A stretch of DNA of 64,000 bases from Chamaelirium japonicum (Eukaryota > Streptophyta > Magnoliopsida > Liliales > Melanthiaceae), in contig OX393549.1 of the NCBI GenBank assembly GCA_947650365.1, positions 86,438,108 to 86,502,107 of the forward strand, written 5' to 3'. Shown in pieces: positions 54,401 to 64,000 of the stretch; position 1 is the first letter of the stretch, and each line of letters begins with the position of its first letter. Under the pieces are notes generated by a model that was given only the letters and a program-made list of their open reading frames with translations, made no database searches and was not told where the DNA came from. Both the position numbers and the translations under genes were made by a program.

Positions 54401-55935
54401 GTTAAACCGTTGCAAATCGATAATCACCGTATGTATTTTTATCTGTCTCAGTATATGTGTAAAAATAATCATTTATTGTGTTGAGCTTTTGGTAGTTTGT
54501 TAATATGGATGAAATATGATAATCCATGTTGTGAAAAGATTAGGATCCCGTGCGCGCAAGGGCCGTGAACCACCCTGCGCGCACAGCTGAAGATCAGTAG
54601 GCTAAGGGGTCACGGGCAGGGGTTGTGGTAAAGCCAATAGGTGGTGCCCTCGACGAGGGGTTGGCCTAGCAATCCTGTCCCGGGGTAGTTGAAGACCCTA
54701 AAGAAAGCAAGTTGGGCGGTAGAGCTCCACCGTGAAAGACGGGAAACCCCTTATGATCATATGGGTGACTTTGCGCATGGTGTCGGAGTATGCGCGGCGA
54801 GAGAGTTGGCCCTCTACATCGAAATAAAAGGCCCTATAGTAATGCCCGACCGGGGGCAGGATGAACAAAATATCCGGGGTTCACATTAGGATAGATATTT
54901 TATATGATTACTAATTAACAAGTATGAAATCTTAATGCTGGATTGTGGAATTCTAGAGCATTGGCAAATCTGGTAACTTTTATATGATCTTTTCTGTTTA
55001 AATAGTTTATGAATACTGTAAAATATTGAGTGAACTTTATGTTAGACAATCTAGTTACAGTAGGTATTGCATGCGAACATATACTACTGATAGGATTAGG
55101 GTATTAATCTGTAAATATTATATTATGTAATAGGACTGCTAAATTTAATTCAATTAACTCGGTTGTCTCATAGTATTAAAGGCTACTAGGATGTCACTAG
55201 CCATTAATTTGGCTAATCTCCCAATTTTCTATTGGGGGCTACTCTTTCCCACGAGTAGGCTCTTATGCAGGTTTTAGAGGCTCAGGACCGGAGTAGCGGT
55301 GGTAGTCCAGAGGCAGAGTTGGAGTCTTAGCTTGTCTTTCTTTTTAGTATGTCAACTCTTTCATTCGATGTAATTGACCTGGATTGGAAATAGAGTTTAT
55401 AAGTTCTTTAGTCTAGTGCTCTGAGTTTGTTAGTAGTAATGTGCCAGCTGAATTTTTGGGTAAGCCTCTCCTCAAGGCTCCAAGCCTCACAATAAAATAT
55501 AAATCTTAAAGTGACTTAATTGACTAGTCCTATAGATAGGATCTCTAAACCAGTGCCCGAGTGCTAGAGAGTGGGCGAGGCTACTCGGCTCGCCATTAGA
55601 GGCTGAGTCTCGTGCTCCCTTAAGAGGGACTTCTGTCAGCATGTGGGGCACTAGCAGGCCGCACATGCTGAGAGGATAGCCCGGTTGAAGGTCGAGCGTG
55701 GTCATCTTTATCAAAAAAAAAATTAGCTCTCGGTTTCCTCTTAATAAAATATTTTTTTAAAAAAATCAAATTTTAAAATACTCTGTTTTCTCCCTCATCA
55801 TTCTTCTTCAGTTAAGAGAGAATCGCAACCCTGTGAGAAACTCTAATTGGTGTAGTTAGTTGACCAAACCCTAAATCCCTTGGTTTTTCTCACTTCATAC
55901 CCCAGGGATCGGTTCCGGATTTCTGGGGCGTGACA
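51334..55935 (+). repeat. left LTR (4602 bp) of the LARD-type element
   Basis: TGTAATGCCCG...GGGGCGTGACA. It contains a (TA)n tract of about 50 bp at 51378-51430, a pyrimidine- and GC-rich part (51780-52860) with TTTAAAAA at about 52273 as a possible TATA box, and a strong splice-donor consensus CAG/GTGAG at 52436-52443. Long proline-rich open frames here come from base composition and are not annotated as genes. Confidence 0.93.
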
Positions 55936-58167
55936 GCTGGTATCAGAGCTTAGGGATATGTTCCTAGGGGTTTCATTAGGATGTTATTATTTTAACGGGA
56001 GGTTTAGGCTGTACTAGTGCTAGGGTATTTCTGGAGATAGTCGAGAGATTGGTTTGGTAGTATTTCTTAGAATAGTCAGTGGTAGTTTAGTGTACGTGTC
56101 TAAGGATGAGTGTCTAGGGTTTATTGTACTTGAAGAATTGGATAGGTTGGAAGAATTGATTGGTAGTTAAGAAATTATCCATACTTGGGTAATTGATTGA
56201 TGGGGACTTGAGGAGTCAATATAATTATTATGAAGAATGATAAGAATTATGTTTGTCTCCGGACCTTAAGGTTTAGACTCAAAGTAAGTCGTAATGACTC
56301 AGGTAGAAACTTTCTAGAAGATCTTAACCAAGAATATGGTTTTGTGATTCCTTGGCAGGAGCATAGCGTATTTGTTTATGATTAATGCTTATTTGGATTT
56401 GCTAATGGTAGTGAATTGACCGAGAACTGGAGATTAAACTTTAATTGGTAACATGGTTGACCGGTTTTGGAAAATGAATACATATCGATTATGTCTGAGA
56501 AGATGTATATCTATGATGATTTATCTAGCATGGTTGTAATGTTATTCAGTTTGTTCGTTTTTATTATTTTTCGTTGACCTTTTGCATTAGAAACCTAGCT
56601 AGTATTTTAGGACTTCCTAATCTTCGTTGACCCCTAGCGCTAGAGACCTAGCCGGTATCATAGGATTCCCTGATTCCTCAAAAACTTTTAGAATTAGAGA
56701 CTTAGTCGGTATTTTAGGATCGTCGATTATCTCGTTCTAGATATAATGATTGGTTTGATCTTATTGATGGTTTTATCCTGTATATCATGAGTCGGAATAG
56801 AGCTTATATGTCATTCCAATAAGTAATGCTGATGACTCTTAGGGGTAGTGGTTTCAAGAAGTGCACTAGGAGATAAAAATATCTGGTGGTGGTTTGAATT
56901 TCCTTGGTTAGCAGATTTCAGAATACCTCGATAGAGACCCTCGCGATAGGGTACGTGTTGTTTCTCAAAAACTTAAGCAGTTGGTTGTGACTGTCCGGTA
57001 GATGACATAATGAGGCTACGCACTAACTCAACGATTAGTTTAGTGCAGAATTCTAGCTCTTGGTGTCAGTATCATAGTTTTTGACTCCCTTCCATCAATG
57101 AAATTATCCTAGTCTAGTGTTCTCTAATTTGTGCTTTAAAGTGTGTCATTCATAGACTTTCAGAATTGCTTTAGTTTACGAGTAGTCATCCAGTCGTATA
57201 GTGTGTATTGTATCCTAGTTTTCGGCTCCATTTGGTCAGTAGGTTAGTTATTCTTGTAGTTCAGTATATTCTACGCGAGTAGTAAGTTTCCTCATATATC
57301 TGAAAGGTGCATCATAGTGTATCCTTTAGAAGGTTTTCGAGTCATGCCACAATAACATAGTTGAGAGTGTTGATATTAGGTCTTTCTTTAAGTATCGGTG
57401 TTTTACAATTCATCATTGTTCCCTCCTTATTCTCGTTCGTTTGTGGCATAGTTATGCTATCTTGGACTCAACTTTTTCTAGGTTAGTCAGTGTGTATGTT
57501 GGGATATCCAATTCGTATCATAGTAGTGTCTTCCTTGTAGATTAGTAGTGGTTGTGTAGGTAATAGAGGTATTTCCTCCAAAGAGGAATCTCGTAGATAA
57601 AAGTCTAGTTGCACAAGTTTAAGTCGTCTAGTTGTCGTCTTCAGTTTGGATCTATAGGTATATGGGGGTAGTTCTATGTGTATATACGAATAAATTTTTT
57701 TTTAGTATCGTTAGATGAGAGTGTCCCGTGATCTTATTTCATGAGTCAAACTGTTACCTTACTTCTGGATAAGGGGGACGCTCTTTATCCAGAAGAAGGA
57801 GACAATCTGAACTCATGAAAGTCTATATTAGTTCTTAATGATTAGAATGGAAAATGAAAACCAAAGCTCGTATCCGCGGTGCGAGAACTTGGAGATTCTT
57901 CTCTATCCTAATAATTATGAGACTCGATTCATATTACGTTAGGTTAGTTGAGAGAGTAGAGTCGCGAGTAGTAGGGTATAAGGCATATCTTTTCCTTTTA
58001 GGTAAGTTTGGTGTAGTGACTTACTGTTCTTATTGCCAAGGTAAATAATATTATTTATACCGATTATAGATTTGTCTTTCGTCGCTTTGATAATATAGAT
58101 GACAAGTTTGTATCCTTAGTTTAGAGATTAAATTTTCGGGACGAAAATTCTATTAAGGTGGGTAGGA
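55936..58167 (+). other. interior of the LARD-type element
   Basis: 2232 bp: primer site at 55938-55951, no gag or pol domains in any frame, vestigial pol end and purine tract at about 58130-58167. Confidence 0.85.
55938..55951 (+). promoter_or_regulatory. primer-binding site of the LARD-type element
   Basis: TGGTATCAGAGCTT, complementary to the 3' end of plant initiator methionine tRNA. Confidence 0.9.
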
Positions 58168-58210
58168 TGTAATGCCCGAAAACCCAGAGCTGGCTTTTGC
58201 TGAAGACACC

Positions 58211-58306
<96 letters not shown>

Positions 58307-61300
58307 ATCGACAATAGGTAAAGATTTTGTTCTTGGTTAACTGTCATGTCAGTGTATGGGCTGTGTTGGACCGGACCATAGGCCCTGGATCCGAGTCGCG
58401 AGGCGACCTCGGAAGAATAGTATTTGGAGCATGAATGGGTATGTGCGTGTGTTAATGCATGACATTCTTGGGTAACATAATTAATTAATAAAATAATAGG
58501 GTGGCTAGTCTGTCGGACTTGGCGAGGTTCGCGCGTCGGCACGTCTCGGCGCAACCCGAGTCAAGGGTGAGTCAGGCTCGGAGCGAGCCGAGCTCGAAAT
58601 GTATTTTTTAAAAAAAAAGAAAAAAAAAATCAAAAACTAAAACCTTAAGAAGGAAAACCCAAAACCCACCCAACTCCCCCTCACCCTCTCACCTGACCCG
58701 TACCCAACAACCCAACTCTCTCTCTCTCTCTCCTTTTCCCTCTCAACCCAACCGAACCCAGCCCCTTAATCCCAAACCCATACCTACCCCCAAACCCAAG
58801 CCCGAACCCAACACCCAAACCCCCAGCCGACCCTCTTTCTCTCTCTCTATTCCTCTCTCTTCTCACCCATTTCTCATATCTCTCTCTCTCATCGGAGCTC
58901 TCCCTCTCACCCGATCCACTCTCTCACTCTCGGATCTCTCTCCCCCATTCTTGGATCTCTGCCCCGGCCCCCAACCGAACCCGACCGCCGCCCGGATCCC
59001 CGCCGCGAATCCCGCCGGCCGTCGCCGCCCCAAATCCCGCCGCAAATCCCGCCGGCCGCCGCCGCCGCAGTCGCCCCGAATCCCGCCGCCGACACCGCCC
59101 CGGATTCCGCCCCAAATCGTGCCGACCGCCGCCTCTCCCCTCCCTTTAAAAACCCCCGGCCCTCTCCCCCTTCCCTCCTTCAGCCCCTCTCCCCCTTCCT
59201 CAACCCGAGCCCATCTCTCCCAACCCTCTGTCTCTCTCTCCTCTACATCTCCCTCACTCCTCTCCCCCTCTCGGTTTCTGCCGGTGCCGCCCGACGACCG
59301 CCGCTGCTCAGGTGAGAGCCCCCTCCAGCCCCTCTCTCTTCGCTTTGCCAACCCGGTCCGGCCACCGGCATCTCGCAACCCCGACCCGGCCCAACGACCG
59401 CCACCCATCAAGGGTGTCCCATCACCTTGCCACCTCGGCCAGCCCCTCGCCTCGACGCCGTTCACCGTCGCACGGCCCTGGTGCCGTCGCCCCGTTGCCG
59501 GCAACCTCCCCGAGCTCCGGCAACCTCCTCTTCCTTCTCCCCGGTGATGGGCCCCACCATCTCCTCCACGGCTCGCAGCGCATCAGCGGCGACGGCAACG
59601 ACCCCGACGACCTCCACGAACCCCACCCGAGGCAAGCTCCTTTGCACCTCCTCCTTCTCTGTTGCATGCCTTGAAACAGTCCAACTCCGGGCCATTTTTC
59701 GGACCCGGCCGACTAGGAACTAGGCCACCCCGGCTCGCACGGAGTGTTCTGGGCCGCTCTCCCTAGCGCCCTCTTCGGATCGTCACCGACGGGATGGCCG
59801 GCCGACCTTCTTACGAGGTTTGGGAGCGAGGCAAACCTCATCCCGGAGCAATGGTTTTGTGAGATTATGGGAGGTATGATTTGCAAATTGAATAAGCCCT
59901 TAAGGGAATATAAGTCTTTTACTTTAATTTTATTTAAAATATTAGGAGTTGTTTTCATAAACTGTTGTATAGAATTTATATTTTGAATTAGGGGATACCC
60001 TTAGCAGCCACTTAAGTGGCATGGCCCGACCATTGTGCTATGCACAGTCATCGAAACATTCCATGTTTTGTAGTCCGGTGTCGAAATTGGATGAAACTAG
60101 CGGCCATAGACTTGGTTCTTCGAGGCCTATCCATTAGCGATAGGTTGATACCTACCAGATGTAATTACCAAGATGCCCTTACCTGGGACCCGGTTCAACA
60201 AATCTTTCATCGATCACACCATTTTAGGTGCAAACGAGATGGTACCCGATGGCTCCCAGAGCATCTTCCGGCTAATTCCAGAGATTGATCGGGCGAGACA
60301 CATTCCCTATCACCAACCCGTGCGTCGGCTCGGTGAGGCTTAACAACTTGTCTTTGCAACCCGACCGTATCCGCACCCAAGCCCGAGATCATATCGGGCG
60401 GAATGATGAATCGAACCCAATCTTGAACTGAATCCACACCTTGGTAGTAAGGCCGAAGGTTCTTCGGAGCACAAGTCACGTTAGTAGTAGAGCCCGACGC
60501 GGATGCGACCATTTAGACGGAATAGTACAAATGAGCCGTAGTGCGATTCGTTGCATCGGCAATGCCGACTAACCAAGACTGTAGCATCGTTTTGCGAGCC
60601 AATAGATGACGTCCGATGATACCTAAATTTCTTGACTCGGCCAACTCGGCCCTAAACCTGTATTACTCGGTAGCAAACATTGACCATGGATCTCCTATGT
60701 GTGATTTTGGCAGTGCGTAACCGGGACGATCCAGCCATAGACGGAGCAGAAACGGATCAAGTGCAGTTAATGAGAGTTTGTGCACGATCGACAACCAGGT
60801 GACATCTACTTCCCTTCCCGTGGTCTTTGATAGTGGGAAATGAGAACAACTACGGTAGGTGTCCTCGATACTGCATGCGGATCCCGCCGGGCATCGCTGC
60901 ATGTGGTCACGTGGACACTTCCTTGCATGCGAAGTCGCGAGTCCGGCGACGCATGATTTAAAATATTATTAAAATAAGCATGCTTTAAAATATATTAATA
61001 AAATAATCATGCTTTAAAATAAGTATGTTTTAAAATATTAATAAAATAATCATGTTTTATAATATTAATAAAATAATCACAATTATTGCATGGACACCGT
61101 AATTAGGTATTCCCTTAAATTAAAATATAATTAAATAATCGGGACCCACCCTACTAAAAGGAGTGGTAACCCTAATACATTGGTTTCGGGGAGTGTAGGT
61201 CGAATCGCTTTAAGAGCGATGTGATCTTTTGCTGTAGTATTATTATGGGTTGCGAGAGCAGTACGGGACCAGGGTTAAACCGTTGCAAATCGATAATCAC

Positions 61301-62808
61301 CGTATGTATTTTTATCTGTCTCAGTATATGTGTAAAAATAATCATTTATTGTGTTGAGCTTTTGGTAGTTTGTTAATATGGATGAAATATGATAATCCAT
61401 GTTGTGAAAAGATTAGGATCCCGTGCGCGCAAGGGCCGTGAACCACCCTGCGCGCACAGCTGAAGATCAGTAGGCTAAGGGGTCACGGGCAGGGGTTGTG
61501 GTAAAGCCAATAGGTGGTGCCCTCGACGAGGGGTTGGCCTAGCAATCCTGTCCCGGGGTAGTTGAAGACCCTAAAGAAAGCAAGTTGGGCGGTAGAGCTC
61601 CACCGTGAAAGACGGGAAACCCCTTATGATCATATGGGTGACTTTGCGCATGGTGTCGGAGTATGCGCGGCGAGAGAGTTGGCCCTCTACATCGAAATAA
61701 AAGGCCCTATAGTAATGCCCGACCGGGGGCAGGATGAACAAAATATCCGGGGTTCACATTAGGATAGATATTTTATATGATTACTAATTAACAAGTATGA
61801 AATCTTAATGCTGGATTGTGGAATTCTAGAGCATTGGCAAATCTGGTAACTTTTATATGATCTTTTATGTTTAAATAGTTTATGAATACTGTAAAATATT
61901 GAGTGAACTTTATGTTAGACAATCTAGTTACAGTAGGTATTGCATGCGAACATATACTACTGATAGGATTAGGGTATTAATCTGTAAATATTATATTATG
62001 TAATAGGACTGCTAAATTTAATTCAATTAACTCGGTTGTCTCATAGTATTAAAGGCTACTAGGATGTCACTAGCCATTAATTTGGCTAATCTCCCAATTT
62101 TCTATTGGGGGCTACTCTTTCCCACGAGTAGGCTCTTATGCAGGTTTTAGAGGCTCAGGACCGGAGTAGCGGTGGTAGTCCAGAGGCAGAGTTGGAGTCT
62201 TAGCTTGTCTTTCTTTTTAGTATGTCAACTCTTTCATTCGATGTAATTGACCTGGATTGGAAATAGAGTTTATAAGTTCTTTAGTCTAGTGCTCTGAGTT
62301 TGTTAGTAGTAATGTGCCAGCTGAATTTTTGGGTAAGCCTCTCCTCAAGGCTCCAAGCCTCACAATAAAATATAAATCTTAAAGTGACTTAATTGACTAG
62401 TCCTATAGATAGGATCTCTAAACCAGTGCCCGAGTGCTAGAGAGTGGGCGAGGCTACTCGGCTCGCCATTAGAGGCTGAGTCTCGTGCTCCCTTAAGAGG
62501 GACTTCTGTCAGCATGTGGGGCACTAGCAGGCCGCACATGCTGAGAGGATAGCCCGGTTGAAGGTCGAGCGTGGTCATCTTTATCAAAAAAAAAATTAGC
62601 TCTCGGTTTCCTCTTAATAAAATATTTTTTAAAAAAAATCAAATTTTAAAATACTCTGTTTTCTCCCTCATCATTCTTCTTCAGTTAAGAGAGAATCGCA
62701 ACCCTGTGAGAAACTCTAATTGGTGTAGTTAGTTGACCAAACCCTAAATCCCTTGGTTTTTCTCACTTCACACCCCAGGGATCGGTTCCGGATTTCTGGG
62801 GCGTGACA
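58168..62808 (+). repeat. right LTR (4641 bp) of the LARD-type element
   Basis: Near-identical to the left LTR. Its (TA)n tract (58213-58301) is about 38 bp longer, accounting for nearly all of the 39-bp length difference. Confidence 0.93.
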
Positions 62809-62922
62809 TCGATTATTAATGATGGCTTTATGCTTCCTGTTTTACCGGTTATGAATTAGATTATAATTAGCACATATACTTAATGAATGGACTGAAAGAA
62901 TGAGTAAATGATCGTAAAATGT

Positions 62923-64000
62923 TTACTCAATGAATGGCCACACTTCATCACATTGGCGCAACACATACATATGTGCCTGTTGAATCTCATCTACAGACAA
63001 TCGACGGGTTTTGCCTCCTCCTACAGGTCTACCCATTTCGGCAAATATAGACAGACCCCCATCGAAGTCTATTGGACCACCGTCATAGTTCCGCTCAAGT
63101 TGATTGAATCGCGTGTCTATACCATGTAGGTATCTTGAGCAAAATGTTAGACATTCTTCTGCTAGGTATCCTTCAGCAATTGATCCCTCCGGACGACTTT
63201 TATTACGAACATATGATTTCAATGTTCGCAAGTACCTAATTTGAGAAAAAAATATTTGGATGAATATATCAAGAACGATCAAATACATTGTGCGAATGAG
63301 ACGAGACGATTACCTCTCGATAAAATACATCCACCGGTAATGAACTAGGCCGCCGAGTTTGGCCTCATTTGCCAAGTGAACGGTCAAATGCACCATGACA
63401 TCAAAGAAGGAAGGTGGAAATATCATCTCTAACTTGCACAATGTGAGCTCAATATCCCTCTCCATCTGTTCAAGTTGGTCCACTCTAAGTACCTTCGAGC
63501 ACAACTGTCTGAAAAAAGTGTTGAGCTCAATTAACGGACCGGACACCTGTTCGGTTAAATTCCCACGTATAGCAAAAGATAACAATCGCTGCATAAGAAC
63601 ATGACAATCGTGGCTCTTTAATCCAGACAACTTCCGGCCGTTCTCTTGCACGCATCGTGCGATATTCGAAGAATAACCGTCTGGCGTTTTCACAGACCGT
63701 AGGAATACACATAAGGCTGCCTTTTGTTGTGAGCTCATGGTGTAGCATGCAACTGGAAACACATACTTATCCCCAATCTCTTGGGGATGAAGTGATTTTC
63801 GGATGCCCAACTCCTTAAGATCGAGACGAGATTTAAGATTATCCTTCGTCTTACCGTCGAGATTCAGCAGTGTTCCTATAATGTTGTCACACACATTTTT
63901 CTCGATATGCATGACATCCAAGTTATGCCGCAAGAGTAGGCTGCTCCAGTACGGTAGTTTAAAGAAAATACTCTTCTTCTTCCAGTTATGCTCACGCGTA
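62923..64000 (-). CDS. CACTA TNP2 transposase gene, central exons (TNP2 end + DUF4218), continues right
   Basis: The exon 63314 to beyond 64000 encodes LPYWSSLLLRHNLDVMHIEK and NVCDNIIGTLLNLDGKTKDN (end of the TNP2 catalytic domain), then DUF4218 with FPPSFFDVMVHLTVHLANEA and GLVHYRWMYFIE. The donor GTAATC at 63313 joins through a split arginine codon to the exon 62923-63235, YLRTLKSYVRNKSRPEGSIA and AEECLTFCSRYL. The frame closes at 62923, shortly before the LTR insertion; relatives continue into DUF4216, found here at 50.6-51.3 kb. The visible part has no frame break. The protein catalyses cut-and-paste transposition in the nucleus; the N-terminus is outside the window. Confidence 0.85.

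Larger units (their letters stand above)
51334..62808 (+). mobile_element. LARD-type LTR element with two 4.6-kb LTRs (very young, non-coding)
   Basis: LTRs are 51334-55935 and 58168-62808, with target duplication TCGAT at 51329-51333 and 62809-62813. The primer site TGGTATCAGAGCTT (initiator methionine tRNA type) follows the left LTR. The right end of the interior reads TTTTCGGGACGAAAATTCTA then AAGGTGGGTAGGA, the typical end of a chromovirus (Del/Tekay-like) Ty3 element and its purine tract. The interior is only 2.2 kb and codes for nothing recognisable. The LTRs differ by about ten substitutions by eye plus microsatellite length, so insertion was recent, on the order of 0.1 million years at a rate of 1.3e-8 per site per year. 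Confidence 0.93.
40640..64000 (-). mobile_element. CACTA (En/Spm) DNA transposon, left end present, right end outside window
   Basis: The terminal repeat CACTACAAAAAAAACAG starts at 40640 after AGA. Inside, read on the minus strand from the right edge, come the TNP2 transposase with DUF4218, the DUF4216 exon, a Transposase_24 (TnpA-like) gene and the palindromic subterminal region. This is the usual gene set of plant CACTA elements. It is unusually long (over 23 kb here) because of satellite arrays and an 11.5-kb LTR insertion (51334-62808). Without that insertion about 11.9 kb of CACTA sequence is in view. It lies 430 bp beyond the copy B stop codon. Confidence 0.88.

Noticed and set aside
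51334-62808. Segmental duplication of a host locus as the source of the 4.6-kb direct repeat
   Set aside because: TG...CA ends, a methionine-tRNA primer site, a purine tract and the 5-bp TCGAT duplication show that these are LTRs of one insertion.

Overview
The window is nuclear DNA of a flowering plant. Evidence: an intron-bearing plant-type 2-oxoglutarate dioxygenase gene, a plant L1-type LINE, Ty1/copia and Ty3 LTR elements with plant-type primer sites, and a CACTA (En/Spm) transposon with the TNP2, DUF4218/DUF4216 and Transposase_24 proteins. Host exons are GC-rich at third positions, as is common in monocots and some magnoliids; the sequence alone does not fix the species. Most of the 64 kb is nested mobile DNA around one tandem gene pair. 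I saw no rRNA, tRNA or CRISPR array.

Layout. 0-1.1 kb: exons 3 and 4 of a dioxygenase (copy A; exons 1-2 would lie left of the window). 1.3-2.2 kb: an LTR-like fragment with a long (GA)n tract. 3.18-8.92 kb: a full-length but broken LINE with a 12-bp target duplication. 9.84-18.43 kb: a non-autonomous Ty3-type LTR element (target duplication AATAG) that holds gag, four tandem-repeat families and a captured piece of a host oligopeptide transporter gene; it split an older fold-back MITE. 19.68-20.37 kb: a small terminal-inverted-repeat element.

20.55-40.21 kb: dioxygenase copy B. Its four exons join in phase to a 360-residue protein with all the Fe(II) and 2-oxoglutarate ligands, but intron 2 is about 18.4 kb. 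That intron holds a Ty1/copia element on the minus strand (22.39-32.21 kb) nested in an older LTR-like sequence, a gag-like fragment, two fold-back sequences, a decayed LINE tail, and a 2.2-kb row of unrelated hairpin elements, each set between (TA)n tracts (36.25-38.40 kb).

40.64 kb to the right edge: a CACTA transposon inserted 430 bp past the copy B stop codon. The equivalent empty site is visible downstream of copy A. It carries palindromic subterminal repeats, a 32-copy array of a 181/185-bp satellite, a Transposase_24 (TnpA-like) gene, a shorter array of the same satellite in the opposite orientation, and the TNP2 transposase gene (minus strand, running off the right edge). The TNP2 gene is split by a very young 11.5-kb LTR element (target duplication TCGAT) whose two 4.6-kb LTRs are almost identical and enclose only 2.2 kb of non-coding DNA, i.e. 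a LARD-type element.

The only host gene that looks able to work is dioxygenase copy B, if its giant intron is spliced. Copy A cannot be judged here. All other reading frames belong to mobile elements or captured fragments.
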